Assembly: GCF_001866655.1 (NCBI RefSeq)
Contig: NZ_MLYR01000083.1
Span: 1-64,000, forward strand
Direction of reading: 5' to 3'
From: Bacillus sp. MUM 116
GTDB lineage: Bacteria > Bacillota > Bacilli > Bacillales > Cytobacillaceae
DNA length: 64,000 bases
Part shown: positions 19,502 to 29,369 of the stretch, piece after piece
How the letters are laid out: the number at the start of each line of letters is the position of its first letter
How positions within the stretch are numbered: position 1 is the stretch's first letter
Made by a program: the position numbers and the translations under genes
The notes under the pieces: model-generated
Databases searched by the model: none
What the model saw: only the letters and a program-made list of their open reading frames with translations
Told to the model about the DNA's origin: nothing

Positions 19502-20467
19502 CTAATATGTATTCGATTTTACTTGTAGCTTTCCTTCAACATAATGTGAAATTTCCGTTAATTTTTTCGAAAAATTCTGCTCATCAGTTACATCAAACCA
19601 TTGTACACTCATCTTGTTTCGAAACCAAGTTAATTGCCTTTTAGCATAGCGTCTTGAATTTTGTTTAAGGTTTTCAACCGCCTGCTCCAAGCTGATTTTT
19701 TCATCAAGATAGTCATAAACTTCTTTATATCCAATGGCCTGGATGGATTGGCAATCCCTTAATCCTTTATAATGGAGTTCTTTAACTTCTGTTAGGAGCC
19801 CTTCCGCCATCATTAAATCGACACGTTGATTAATTCGCTCATAAAGTTTTTCGCGGTCCATCGTTAATCCAAGGAGTGCTGTGTCGTATAGAAGGTTCGG
19901 TTGTTGTTCGCTTTGGACCTCACTCATGGTTTTGCCAGTACAGTGATAGATTTCAAGTGCCCTAATGACTCTTCTGACATTGTTCGGATGAATTTGCACC
20001 GCACTAGCAGAGTCAATTCGGACTAATTCTTGGTGTAAGGCCTCTGCCCCTTCACTTTTCGCTTTTTTCTCAAGCTCCATGCGAAATTTTTCATCTGCAG
20101 CAGCATCGGAAAAATGGTAATCATAAATGACAGACTGTATGTATAGTCCAGTACCCCCGACAATGATTGGAAGCTTACCTTTTTCGGCAATCTCGTTGAT
20201 TTTATCGCGAACAAGCTGTTGAAATTCCGCAACTGAAAAACTCTCATCCGGCTCGCGAATGTCGATTAGATGGTGGGGAATTCCTTCCATTTCATCCGGC
20301 CTAATTTTCGCTGTGCCAATATCCATTCCATGGTAAATTTGCATTGAGTCTCCACTTATGATTTCCCCATCAAATCGTTTTGCCAATTCAATGCTGAGCT
20401 TTGTTTTCCCAACGGCTGTCGGACCAATAATGACTAATAATTTTTGTTTTGATTCCAATCTTTTCAC
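19502..20467 (-). CDS. miaA: tRNA dimethylallyltransferase MiaA
   Basis: This 321-residue enzyme has an N-terminal P-loop [11 protein letters not shown], the [15 protein letters not shown] motif and a C-terminal tRNA-binding part (RQLTWFRNK). It transfers a dimethylallyl group to A37 of tRNAs reading UNN codons. The start is GTG at 20467, with AAGGGCA upstream. miaA-hfq is a widespread gene pair. Confidence 0.96.
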   Translation of the reverse strand: MKRLESKQKLLVIIGPTAVGKTKLSIELAKRFDGEIISGDSMQIYHGMDIGTAKIRPDEMEGIPHHLIDIREPDESFSVAEFQQLVRDKINEIAEKGKLPIIVGGTGLYIQSVIYDYHFSDAAADEKFRMELEKKAKSEGAEALHQELVRIDSASAVQIHPNNVRRVIRALEIYHCTGKTMSEVQSEQQPNLLYDTALLGLTMDREKLYERINQRVDLMMAEGLLTEVKELHYKGLRDCQSIQAIGYKEVYDYLDEKISLEQAVENLKQNSRRYAKRQLTWFRNKMSVQWFDVTDEQNFSKKLTEISHYVEGKLQVKSNTY

Positions 20468-20815
20468 ACTGCCCTTATTCCATTTTTAAAGTAAACTCGC
20501 CGATTGGCAAGCCCTCAAGGGCGATGACAGAGGCGTAGTTGCACTTATGCGCAGGAAGATTTCTCCTCCTCATACTATCGTACCATATATTCAAAAAGCA
20601 GTTGAACATCAAATAAGTATAATCAAAAAATAACCTTTCTATGCATAAATTAAAAGTGAATTTTTTATGACAAATATATTTCCTTTTGTGGATAGTTTTT
20701 CAATTAAGATTACAAATGGGTAACGTTTCTTTTACAATCGACAAATTACCCCCAATTTCGTGGTAGGCTTATCCGTAGTTTATTCTGTAAGAATTCTAAT
20801 GAAAAAGGTGAAAAC
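20468..20815 (+). promoter_or_regulatory. miaA-mreBH intergenic region with possible SigI promoter
   Basis: This 348-bp divergent gap has no gene. Near the miaA start there is a G+C-richer patch (20500-20575) containing GCCCTCAAGGGC, which looks like a decayed extragenic repeat. Upstream of mreBH, ACCCCC at 20748-20753 matches the reported SigI -35 element, and CGTA at 20774 could be a -10 of the CGWA type, but the 20-bp spacing is long. The mreBH ribosome-binding site is AAAAAGGTG. Confidence 0.4.
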
Positions 20816-21823
20816 ATGTTATCTAATTCTGAAATTGGAATTGATTTAGGAACTGCTAATATATTGGTATATACAAAAAATAAGGGAATTGCTCTTAACG
20901 AACCCTCAGTGGTTGCAATTGATACGGTTACAAAGCGAGTTGTAGCAGTTGGGTCCGAGGCGAAAGAAATGATCGGGAAAACTCCTGAAAAAATTGTCGC
21001 AATCCGTCCATTAAAGGATGGAGTTATTGCAGACTATGATATGACGACGGAAATGCTTAAAGCAGTTATGCGGATGGCTTCAAAAAAGGGCGGATTTTCC
21101 ATACGTAAACCAAATGTCGTGGTTTGTATCCCCTCCGGATCGACCAGTGTTGAGCGAAGAGCGATTCATGATGCTGTTCGAAATGCAGGGGCTAAAAAAA
21201 TTAGTTTAATCGAGGAACCTGTAGCAGCTGCGATTGGTGCAGGCATGCCAGTAGATGAGCCCGTAGCAAATGTTGTTGTTGACATTGGCGGTGGAAATAC
21301 TGAGGTTGCCATCATTTCGTTTGGTGGTGTTGTAGCTTGCCATTCGATTAAAGTTGGTGGTGACCGCCTAGATGAAGAAATTATTCAACACGTACGTAAA
21401 GTATATAACGTATTAATTGGGGAAAGAACTGCAGAAAATATTAAAATGGAAATTGGCTATGCCCTGATTGATCATGAGGAAAAATTCATGGATGTCCGCG
21501 GACGTGATTTAGTGACCGGATTGCCTAAAACCGTGAAACTATCATCCTATGAAATTCGTAATGCCATGAAAGAGTCTTTATTGCAAATTTTAGAAGCCAT
21601 CCGTGCAACACTTGAAGATTGTCCTGCCGAGCTTAGCGGAGATATCGTTGACCGCGGCGTAATTTTAACAGGCGGCGGCTCTTTAATGAATGGCATGGAG
21701 GAATGGTTGAGTAAGGAGATTTTTGTTCCTGTTTCCCTTGCACCAAGTCCCCTCGAGTCGGTGGCGATTGGTACCGGAGAGTCTCTGAAGTATATTGATA
21801 AGCTGCAAGCATCGGCGAAATAA
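20816..21823 (+). CDS. mreBH: Rod-shape actin homologue MreBH
   Basis: This 335-residue MreB-family actin shows phosphate-1 [13 protein letters not shown], the hinge [12 protein letters not shown], phosphate-2 [13 protein letters not shown] and the C-terminal [11 protein letters not shown] adenosine loop. Several segments match MreBH rather than MreB or Mbl: the length of 335, [21 protein letters not shown], and a single-gene context without mreC/mreD. MreBH directs cell-wall elongation machinery and the LytE autolysin along the cylinder in B. subtilis. Confidence 0.88.
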   Translation: MLSNSEIGIDLGTANILVYTKNKGIALNEPSVVAIDTVTKRVVAVGSEAKEMIGKTPEKIVAIRPLKDGVIADYDMTTEMLKAVMRMASKKGGFSIRKPNVVVCIPSGSTSVERRAIHDAVRNAGAKKISLIEEPVAAAIGAGMPVDEPVANVVVDIGGGNTEVAIISFGGVVACHSIKVGGDRLDEEIIQHVRKVYNVLIGERTAENIKMEIGYALIDHEEKFMDVRGRDLVTGLPKTVKLSSYEIRNAMKESLLQILEAIRATLEDCPAELSGDIVDRGVILTGGGSLMNGMEEWLSKEIFVPVSLAPSPLESVAIGTGESLKYIDKLQASAK

Positions 21824-21831
21824 ATAGTTTT

Positions 21832-21871
21832 AGAGGTTGAAACCTGTAGGACGGGTTCTGCCTCTTTTTTA
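21832..21871 (+). terminator. Terminator after mreBH
   Basis: GAGG...CCTC enclosing AACC/GGGTT, followed by TTTTTT, 9 nt after the mreBH stop. Confidence 0.65.
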
Positions 21872-21982
21872 TTTTCCAGTTTAAAAAATATTTTCCGGAT
21901 TCTATGGGTATTTTCCACTAGGGACATTTTATTTTCCAATTCCCACAATTTATTGTCCATTTCTTGGACTATAAAGCATCTT

Positions 21983-22645
21983 CTACCCATTCATACATAT
22001 TTTTTTAATAACTCCGCTTAGCGGTTCCTTACTCATTGATTCCAACATATAATCATGGGTTTCGAAAGATAAATGTCTTGTTACATCATTCGGAACAATG
22101 ACACAGCGGATATCGGCCTCTTTTGCAGCCTGCAATCCATTTAACGAATCCTCGAAGGCAACAGCTTCAGATGATATTAAATTACAATCGGTTAGAGTTT
22201 TTATATATATTTCTGGGTCCGGCTTCACTTTTTTTACTTCGTTTCTGGTATTTATCACATCAAAATACTCAATGATATTTAATGGTTTTATATGCCGGGC
22301 GACCCACTCTCTTGAAGAACATGATGCCAAACCGATTTTCAAATTAATTTTTTTAGCATCCTCTAGATATTCGATGACCCCTTCTCTAAGAGAAGGTTGT
22401 TTCATTTTTTCGTTATATTTTTCAAGAGCATGTTGTTTAATAAGGCCACAATCTAAACCTTCTCCAACTAACTCTTTAAGATATCTAAATAAAACATCAC
22501 TCCCTGTACCAATACAGCTGGAATACTTTGATAATTCCAGTTCCACATGATGTGTTTCGAACAAAACCTCTTTTAATGCCTCGAACCAAAAGGACTCTGT
22601 ATCAACTATCAAACCATCAAAATCAAAAATAATCCCTTTAATCAT
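21983..22645 (-). CDS. HAD-family phosphatase, beta-phosphoglucomutase-like (YhcW-like)
   Basis: This 220-residue HAD hydrolase has catalytic DFDGLIVDT at residues 8-16, a helical cap, GLASCSSREW (motif II Ser), KPDPEIY (motif III Lys) and FEDSLNGLQAA (motif IV). Length and motif spacing fit the YhcW/beta-phosphoglucomutase branch. The substrate is probably a small sugar phosphate or nucleotide but cannot be read from sequence. The ATG follows AGGGAG. It stands alone between mreBH and the DUF456 gene. Confidence 0.88.
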   Translation of the reverse strand: MIKGIIFDFDGLIVDTESFWFEALKEVLFETHHVELELSKYSSCIGTGSDVLFRYLKELVGEGLDCGLIKQHALEKYNEKMKQPSLREGVIEYLEDAKKINLKIGLASCSSREWVARHIKPLNIIEYFDVINTRNEVKKVKPDPEIYIKTLTDCNLISSEAVAFEDSLNGLQAAKEADIRCVIVPNDVTRHLSFETHDYMLESMSKEPLSGVIKKICMNG

Positions 22646-22877
22646 TAAACCATCTCCCTTACCTGCTTTTCCATTTATTATACAAATCTTCTGTCAGTCC
22701 TGTCCGATTAAGCCACGGAATTAAACACGATAACGGAAATAATAATTAAGATCATACCCACTTACTTCATATTTGACCATATAGATAAACTTATTTTCTC
22801 CCCAAAATAGGGAAATAATTCTTTCTATAAACAGTAAAGGGAAAATTTCTTTGAAAACATTCCAAAGGAATTTTCTC

Positions 22878-23360
22878 TTAAAAAATAACATCTAACACAA
22901 AAACAACAATCATGATGAGCTGAATGACCGCTTTTGCAAATGTTCCGCTTAAAAAAGCAATCAATGTAGCAACGGCCACTTTTAATGAGTCCTGGAGCGT
23001 TTTCTTTTGTACCAGCTCTGTGATTAAAACCAATACAAAAGGGACAATAATCACTCCAAAGGGCGGAATGACAAAACTCCCAACAATTAACCCAATAGTT
23101 GCCGCTCTCATCCCCCATTTGGATCCTCCTGCTTTGTCTACGAAGTGAAGATTCGCTAAATAATCCGCTAAAAATAACAAAATAGTCAGGAGGATAAGCA
23201 TTGTCCAGGAAACCCAGGAAAGTTCATGTGAATTAATTCCAAATTGATAGAGCATAACGCCGCCCCAAATTAACAAAACCGAAGGGATAATCGGATAAAC
23301 GAGCCCAACAAAACTAAAGATAAAAACGACAATGATAATAACCCAAAATATAATGGTCAG
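22878..23360 (-). CDS. DUF456 membrane protein (YqgC-like)
   Basis: This protein of about 160 residues is almost entirely hydrophobic, with four or five helices. FVGLVYPIIPSVLLIWGG near the N-terminus is typical of DUF456. The first in-frame ATG/GTG/TTG (TTG, 23276) lies inside that conserved block, so translation must begin upstream. The only plausible site is a non-standard codon: CTG at 23360, or ATC at 23363 nearer the GTGGAGG at 23372-23378. An in-frame stop bounds it at 23370. Function unknown. Confidence 0.75.
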   Translation of the reverse strand: MTIIFWVIIIVVFIFSFVGLVYPIIPSVLLIWGGVMLYQFGINSHELSWVSWTMLILLTILLFLADYLANLHFVDKAGGSKWGMRAATIGLIVGSFVIPPFGVIIVPFVLVLITELVQKKTLQDSLKVAVATLIAFLSGTFAKAVIQLIMIVVFVLDVIF

Positions 23361-23524
23361 GATACCAGTTCACCTCCACTGCCTTATTTACAAACGTACC
23401 CTTAACAAATCTTACCACTATCCCGATTATTAGCTCAAATTTGTATCTCATTCTCTTTGTAAAGACCGAAATTATTAACTACAATTAAAGCTAACCCTAT
23501 TTTTTAATAAGCGAGGCATTAAAA

Positions 23525-24160
23525 ATGAAAATTGATTTACCGAAAATTTTAAATGACTTACCAACAAGGAATTTCCACGATATTTTTTATGAGGAAGACC
23601 CAGAACTGGAAATGTGTCAAATCATTGACTCCATTTTCGAAAATGAAGTAGTTGTTAGGGTACGATTATCAAATATGGTGATTAAGAATAGCAGATTTAA
23701 TCACACCGATTTTCAAAATATCGATATAACAGATGTATGCTTTGAGAACTGCGATCTGTCTAACGCAAATTTGAGTAATTCTTCCATTCACCGGGTCGTC
23801 TTTAAAAATAGTAAATTATTAGGTGTGGATTTTACAGACTCTCGTTTTGGAAATGTACGGTTTGAAAATTCCGTTTTAAACCTGACAACTTTCGGAGAAT
23901 CCAAGCTGGAAAAAGTAATTTTTCAAGATTCTTCATTGAAAGGAACAGATTTTTTTGACTGTAAACTCAAAAATATTGAATTTCAAATATGTAATCTGGA
24001 CGATACAAACTTCGATCAAACACCTCTAAAAGGAATCGATATCAGTACTTCTCATTTTAATACACTTACTGTGTCAATGAATGATTTAAAAGGCTGTAAA
24101 GTATCCTCCTCTCAAGCAATTCAATTTGCGGCATTAATGGGGTTGATTATCAAGGATTAG
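23525..24160 (+). CDS. Pentapeptide-repeat protein
   Basis: This 211-residue protein has a run of five-residue repeats of the A(D/N)LXX / F-centred type (SNANL, LGVDF, NVRFE, KGTDF, DDTNF) from about residue 55 to 185. It should form a right-handed quadrilateral beta-helix. Members include gyrase-protecting Qnr/MfpA proteins, but many have no known role; the short helix here gives no clue. It lies 5 bp before the AraC-type regulator gene and is probably co-transcribed with it. Confidence 0.82.
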   Translation: MKIDLPKILNDLPTRNFHDIFYEEDPELEMCQIIDSIFENEVVVRVRLSNMVIKNSRFNHTDFQNIDITDVCFENCDLSNANLSNSSIHRVVFKNSKLLGVDFTDSRFGNVRFENSVLNLTTFGESKLEKVIFQDSSLKGTDFFDCKLKNIEFQICNLDDTNFDQTPLKGIDISTSHFNTLTVSMNDLKGCKVSSSQAIQFAALMGLIIKD

Positions 24161-24165
24161 GTTGG

Positions 24166-25398
24166 GTGATGAATGTGGATGAACTGCAAAGTAAATGTTG
24201 GCTAATTAAAAATGCATTTAATATTAATGTACAAGCGGTTGATCTTCAATTTGAAACGATTTTGCACATATCTGATGATGGTGACCCCTTAATTCTCGTT
24301 GAAGCACGAAAGAAAATCTATTGGGATCTTAAAAAAGCATTAGAAAAAGCAAATATAAATAGTTTTTGTTATCATACAGATTCGTTCCAACTATCCCATT
24401 TTGCAATGCCATTGTACGAGAAAGAACAGTTTCATGGAATGGTTTTGGTTGGACCTTTCTTGAATGAGCGGGTCACTGACTCATTTTTGTGGAAGGTAAT
24501 GAGGAACAATCATCTTGAGAATAATTGGTTCCACCCGTTTGAGAAGTTTTATAAATCACTCCCCTATTTAGGACAATCATATTTGGCAATCGGAAATTTG
24601 TTAGTGAATATACTCGTTAACCCACATGTCGACTCCCAAATCATTACGACAAAAAACCAAAGTAATCATGATCAGCAAAATTTACAACAACAGGATTATT
24701 ATTGGGATAGTTTGCAGGTGAAACTTAGGTATGAGGCAGAAAAGAAATTTTTACATTTTATCGAAACTGGTGATCAAGAAAATGCCCGGAAAGCATTTCT
24801 AGAATTTACGGGTGATTTTTCCTATAGAGTGCCGGGGAATCCACTGCGTGCAAGAAAAAATATTACCTTTTCCAGTAATACAATGTTTAGGATCGCTGCA
24901 GCTAAGGGAGGCGTTGAACCTGAATATTTACATTCAATTTCAGAAAAATTTGCCTTTAAGATTGAGGCAGCAGTGTCAATGTCCGATTTAAATGCGATTG
25001 ATTTTAGCATGATTGAAGAATATTGTTATGCAGTTAGGAATCTTACAGTTAAAGGGTATAGTTCGGTCGTAAGGAAAGCTTTAATGCATATAAATCTCTA
25101 CTTTAAAGAACCAATAAATGTGCAATCTGTAGCAGATGAAATTGGATTTAATCGAACCTATCTCACAAAAAAGTTTAAAAATGAAATGAATATAAGTGTA
25201 ATTGATTATATACATAAAAAGCGTATCGAAGAGGCCATTTTCCTTATCGAACAGGGTCGATTATCTATTACAGATATTGGTATTCAAGTAGGTTTCAGCA
25301 GCTATAATTATTTTTGTAAAGTTTTTAAAGAAATAACAAGAATGACAGCTACTGAATATAAAAACAGCAATCAGTTACAAATAGAGGCGCATGATTAA
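24166..25398 (+). CDS. AraC-family transcriptional regulator
   Basis: This 410-residue protein has a C-terminal double helix-turn-helix (about residues 298-400). It shows VQSVADEIGFNRTYLTKKFK and ISVIDYIHKKRIEEA, then the second helix-turn-helix ITDIGIQVGFSSYNYFCKVFKE. The first about 190 residues resemble the sensory domain of large Firmicute AraC regulators (FAMPLYEKEQFHGMVLVGPF, PocR-like). GTG at 24166 and ATG at 24169 are both possible starts. The family-3 glycosidase gene downstream is a likely target. Confidence 0.85.
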   Translation: MMNVDELQSKCWLIKNAFNINVQAVDLQFETILHISDDGDPLILVEARKKIYWDLKKALEKANINSFCYHTDSFQLSHFAMPLYEKEQFHGMVLVGPFLNERVTDSFLWKVMRNNHLENNWFHPFEKFYKSLPYLGQSYLAIGNLLVNILVNPHVDSQIITTKNQSNHDQQNLQQQDYYWDSLQVKLRYEAEKKFLHFIETGDQENARKAFLEFTGDFSYRVPGNPLRARKNITFSSNTMFRIAAAKGGVEPEYLHSISEKFAFKIEAAVSMSDLNAIDFSMIEEYCYAVRNLTVKGYSSVVRKALMHINLYFKEPINVQSVADEIGFNRTYLTKKFKNEMNISVIDYIHKKRIEEAIFLIEQGRLSITDIGIQVGFSSYNYFCKVFKEITRMTATEYKNSNQLQIEAHD

Positions 25399-25668
25399 AC
25401 ACATGGCCTCTTTTTTATATTTTTTTCAATACCTTTAAATCAAAATTCTTTTTTAAAAATATTAATCATTTGAGTGCATTTTTATATAAAAGTCAACAAT
25501 AATGGATGTTAAAACGGACTCAAAAAGCTAAGATGATTTTATACTTTGTACCAGTCGATTCCCTAAAGACGGGTTGAATAAATGATTAGCCACCTGGGAT
25601 AACACATTCAGAGAAGGGTAGTTATCATGAGTGGATCGAGCTAAAAAGTATTACAGGAGGTATTTAAA

Positions 25669-27792
25669 TTGGAAGGTAACTATAAACAACCCAATTTAGA
25701 AGTCAGAGTCAAGAACATCATTGAAGTGGATGGCTTAAAATTTAAAGATTTGAATAATAGCGGGAAATTAGATCCTTATAAAGATTGGCGTTTGAGCCCA
25801 AGAGAACGTGCAGAGAACCTTGTCTCTTTGATGAATCTCGATGAAAAAGTCGGGATGATGCTGATTAATACACGACAGATGGGACTTACTCAAAAGGATA
25901 AGAGTAAGACCAGTCATGATGGTGTACTAGATGAAGGGATTGTTGAAAAGGGTGAATCTATATTTGCCGTTTCAAAAATCCATGGAACCACGCATACCAT
26001 TGAAAACATGCATTTGCGTCACTTCATTCTGCGAGACAATTGGGGCCCGGCTGAAATGGCAGAGTGGATAAATAAAATGAATGAAGTTTGTGAAGGAACA
26101 CGTCTTGGTATTCCTTGTTTAATCACATCAAATTCAAGAAACGAAAATGGAGAATCCATCTTTGGTATGAATGATGCAGTAGGGATTTTTTCTACTTGGC
26201 CAGGAACTTTGGGACTTGCTGCTGCAGCTAAAGGCGATATAAAAAATGGAGGTGATGCATCGCTTATTAGCCAATTTGCCGAAATAGCACATGATGAGTG
26301 GGATGCTACTGGAATCCGAAAGGGTTATATGTATATGGCTGATACCGCCACAGATCCTAGATGGCAGCGGACGTATGGCACATTTGGTGAAGATCCGGAA
26401 TTTAATGCTAGTGCAATAGGCCGAATCATTGACGGATTTCAAGGGAAAACAGTTGGGAATCATAGTATTGCCATGACAACGAAGCATTTCCCTGGCGGTG
26501 GTGCAAGGGAAAATGGCTTTGACCCTCATTATGCAGAGGGAAAATGGAACTTATATCCAACTCCAGGAAGCTTAGAAAAATATCACTTGCCTCCATTCCA
26601 GACAGCGGTAGACCATGGCACTTCTTCGATTATGCCTTATTATTCTATACCAAGTATCAAAAAGAGTGTGGTTCAAGAATTTGAAGGCCAGGATATTCCG
26701 TTCGAAGAGGTTGGATTTACCTTTAATCATTATTTCTTACAGCATATCCTTAGAGGAAAACTAGGATTCAAAGGCTATATCAATAGCGACAGCGGTGTCA
26801 CGAATAAAATGAGCTGGGGCGTTGAAGATAAAACTGAGGCTGAACGTTTTGCTAAAGCCGTCAATGCAGGTACAGACCTTGTTGCTGATACAAATGATAT
26901 TGAAAACCTTAAACTAGCAATCCAAAATGGATGGATTAGTGAAAAACGAATTGATGAAGCAAATGTACGACTCCTTACAGAAATGTTTACTTTAGGGTTA
27001 TTTGATGATCGTACCTATGTGTCACCAGAAAATGCTACGGCAGTGGTAAGTACCCCAGCCCATTGGGAAGCTGCTTATGAAGCTCATAAAAAGTCGGTTA
27101 CCGTTCTTAAAAATAGTAATCAAACATTACCTTTGACCACTGAAAAGCTTGAAGATAAAAAGGTTTATGTGGAAGCTTTCCACAAGGAACCGGAACGGGC
27201 AGCCACTTACACAGAGCAAGCAAGGAAGGAATGCCAAGAGCTAGGACAGTTTACTTTGACTGATAACTATGAGGAAGCCGACATAGCGATCTTGTTATTA
27301 AGTCCAAAATCTGGAGCATATTTTAATGCGACACCAGGACTTTTAGAACTAGAACTATGCGAGAATAAGACATTAACTGCGTTGGACGGTTCACCGTACG
27401 AAGAAACTACTTTGAGCAATATGGATCATCTAAAGAAAGTTTCGGACAGTCTCCATATTCGTGGTGGAAAAGTCATTATGAGTGTTAATGTCGTTCTTCC
27501 GTGGATCCTTGGAAATGTCGAACCTCTGGCAGATGTTTTAATTGCTGGGTACGATACCTTCTATAAAGCACAGTTTGAGGTTATGGCAGGTAATTTCCGC
27601 CCAGTAGGTGTTTTACCGTTGACATTGCCTGCTAGTGAAGCAGTCATTGCCGTTGATGAAAACGGCGATTGTGTGTCTCGAAATGATGTACCAGGCTATG
27701 ATAAGGACAAATACATGCCTGAAGGACTCACATATGCATATAAGGATAGCGATGGCAATATCTATAAACTTGGTCATGGGTTAACATTTTAA
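25669..27792 (+). CDS. Glycoside hydrolase family 3 protein
   Basis: This 707-residue enzyme has an N-terminal (beta/alpha)8 domain with DPRWQRTYGTFGEDPE, KHFPGGGARENG and the nucleophile region INSDSGVTNKM, where Asp374 is the probable nucleophile. A C-terminal alpha/beta sandwich (KKSVTVLKN) follows. No signal peptide is visible, so it is probably intracellular and acts on imported beta-linked oligosaccharides. The TTG start follows AGGAGG. It is 270 bp downstream of the AraC gene and ends in a strong terminator. Confidence 0.9.
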   Translation: MEGNYKQPNLEVRVKNIIEVDGLKFKDLNNSGKLDPYKDWRLSPRERAENLVSLMNLDEKVGMMLINTRQMGLTQKDKSKTSHDGVLDEGIVEKGESIFAVSKIHGTTHTIENMHLRHFILRDNWGPAEMAEWINKMNEVCEGTRLGIPCLITSNSRNENGESIFGMNDAVGIFSTWPGTLGLAAAAKGDIKNGGDASLISQFAEIAHDEWDATGIRKGYMYMADTATDPRWQRTYGTFGEDPEFNASAIGRIIDGFQGKTVGNHSIAMTTKHFPGGGARENGFDPHYAEGKWNLYPTPGSLEKYHLPPFQTAVDHGTSSIMPYYSIPSIKKSVVQEFEGQDIPFEEVGFTFNHYFLQHILRGKLGFKGYINSDSGVTNKMSWGVEDKTEAERFAKAVNAGTDLVADTNDIENLKLAIQNGWISEKRIDEANVRLLTEMFTLGLFDDRTYVSPENATAVVSTPAHWEAAYEAHKKSVTVLKNSNQTLPLTTEKLEDKKVYVEAFHKEPERAATYTEQARKECQELGQFTLTDNYEEADIAILLLSPKSGAYFNATPGLLELELCENKTLTALDGSPYEETTLSNMDHLKKVSDSLHIRGGKVIMSVNVVLPWILGNVEPLADVLIAGYDTFYKAQFEVMAGNFRPVGVLPLTLPASEAVIAVDENGDCVSRNDVPGYDKDKYMPEGLTYAYKDSDGNIYKLGHGLTF

Positions 27793-27830
27793 TATCAGTT
27801 AAGTTCGTTACCCAACAACTTACTTAAAAT

Positions 27831-27874
27831 AAAAAAGCGTTAACCTCTGATTATTTAGGGGTTAACGCTTTTTT
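27831..27874 (+). terminator. Terminator after GH3 gene
   Basis: A 14-bp stem AAAAAAGCGTTAACC/GGTTAACGCTTTTTT; strong in both directions. Confidence 0.88.
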
Positions 27875-28156
27875 ATTTTAAATAACCTTTTAAAAGCCTC
27901 ATCATTTTGATTAAAAATTGATGGTTTTTATTTTGTGAAATCATCTCTGTTGTTTAAAATGAATTCAGGCATTTTCCGCTTTTCTTTCCATTATTTTTTT
28001 GAAGTTTCAAGCAAAACTTGGTATTCAAGAAAACATCGGGTCGGTTTAGTTGAATTATATCTTATTCCCTACAATACGCTAGGAAATCCCTTTTTGATTG
28101 AAATAATCTCACCATATCATTTGAAATTGAGCCTACCGAAGTCCCCTTCTTTTACT

Positions 28157-28444
28157 CTATTTCATTAATAAATTGAAACTTTGTATTGCAATTAATACAA
28201 ACATTACCGCTAAAACAAAGCTGACAATTGAAAATCCTCTCTTTTTAAGGAGAATATTTTCGATTCCCATTAAAAACCAAAACCCCGCAAGAATAATTTG
28301 AAGCATACCATTATAAAAGAAATTTACGGATTTGGATGTAAAAGTAAAAATGCTAATAATAATTATCGGGATTAAAAAGATTATCTGAATAATAACAAAA
28401 ACTTTAATCCTTCTTTCAAATATTTTATTTAAAAATGTTTTCAT
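28157..28444 (-). CDS. Small membrane protein of unknown function
   Basis: This 95-residue protein has a basic N-terminus (FERRIK) and three predicted membrane helices, around residues 14-34, 46-62 and 72-90. I do not recognise the family with certainty; the GFWFLMGIENILLKKRG block recalls small Bacillus DUF3953-type proteins. The ATG follows GGAGAG with good spacing, which supports it as a real gene. It is followed by nothing recognisable for about 280 bp down to the GH3 terminator. Confidence 0.65.
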   Translation of the reverse strand: MKTFLNKIFERRIKVFVIIQIIFLIPIIIISIFTFTSKSVNFFYNGMLQIILAGFWFLMGIENILLKKRGFSIVSFVLAVMFVLIAIQSFNLLMK

Positions 28445-28627
28445 TGACTACTCTCCAAATTAGAAATTATGTATAACGATTCAAATAAAATTGATAAATC
28501 AATTATCCTTCTTATCATCATTTTGTGCTTCCTCATTGAACTATCTCCAAACCCCCTCCTTTTTCCATTACTGTATAGTATAACTTCTTGCTCAAAAAGA
28601 AAAGCCACCAAAAAGGCAGCTTTGTCC

Positions 28628-28999
28628 TTACAGCACTCCTTTGTCTTTAGTAGAGCGAATAAACCCATGATACCTTGTTCCCTGAAACGATAATTCCCCA
28701 TTATCCCCTTCGACAAGCATTCCGTAATCTGTATCCTTTACCTCTAATTCCATTCGGTCTCCACTTTCCACTTCGAACGTTACGAAATAATCACTATGAG
28801 CCCTAGTTTCTCCACCGCCATGTACCGCCGTTCTCTTGGTCACCACCCGGGCGTTTACATTTAATCTCGGGGAGTGGTTATTCTTATTCCACTGTGAAAT
28901 ACCTTTAATAATGGTAAACAAAATAATTGTTATAATGATTACAAATACCGCCCCGATAAAAATAGGAGCAAATTCAAACATAAAATCCCCCTCAAACAT
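28628..28999 (-). CDS. DUF2500 membrane-anchored protein
   Basis: This 123-residue protein has one N-terminal membrane helix and a soluble beta-rich domain with the DUF2500 pattern: VNARVVTKRTAV, DYFVTFEVESGDRMELEV and LSFQGTRYHGF. The function is unknown. I chose the ATG at 28999 because GGAGG lies 5 nt upstream; a second ATG six codons later, with AGGGGG upstream, is an alternative. Confidence 0.85.
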   Translation of the reverse strand: MFEGDFMFEFAPIFIGAVFVIIITIILFTIIKGISQWNKNNHSPRLNVNARVVTKRTAVHGGGETRAHSDYFVTFEVESGDRMELEVKDTDYGMLVEGDNGELSFQGTRYHGFIRSTKDKGVL

Positions 29000-29086
29000 A
29001 CAAACCTCCAAAAATATCTTTTTCTATATTTTAACATTATAGGTATTAAATGCATCATCTTATTTCTGCAATTTTAATTGAACTTT

Positions 29087-29275
29087 TTATCGGCCGCTCT
29101 TCTCTGTACATTCCTCTTCAGGGTTCATTTTCACCTGTTCCCATTTTTCATTGCCCACTTTACGAAATTGAGTAATTTCAATGTCCGTTCCGTTCGTTAA
29201 AGTAAAGAAAATAAAGCAATAATCGGCCCCATCATTCTCGTGAATATATATTTGATTCCGCTGTAACACAGTCAT
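29087..29275 (-). CDS. Hypothetical 62-residue protein
   Basis: A short, acidic, soluble protein with no membrane segment or known motif. It looks like a small beta-rich domain (YCFIFFTLTNGTDIEITQFRK) with an ECTEKSGR tail. ATG at 29275 and GTG at 29278 are possible starts, with only GGGTG as a weak ribosome-binding site. It could be a minor or misread ORF. No functional inference is possible. Confidence 0.5.
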   Translation of the reverse strand: MTVLQRNQIYIHENDGADYCFIFFTLTNGTDIEITQFRKVGNEKWEQVKMNPEEECTEKSGR

Positions 29276-29324
29276 CACCCATTGTTAGTTTATGGGCGTG
29301 TGAGAGAGAAGTGACAAAAGAAAA

Positions 29325-29348
29325 GCGATACCTCTCATGAAGTATCGC
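29325..29348 (-). terminator. Terminator after LysM-amidase gene
   Basis: On the minus strand GCGATAC...GTATCGC is followed by TTTTC, 21 nt after the stop. Confidence 0.7.
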
Positions 29349-29369
29349 ATCTGTAGTTTGACAACAATC

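Noticed and set aside
27935..28168. 77-codon plus-strand ORF
   Set aside because: No ribosome-binding site, unnatural Phe/Ser/Leu-rich composition, and overlap with the minus-strand gene at 28157.
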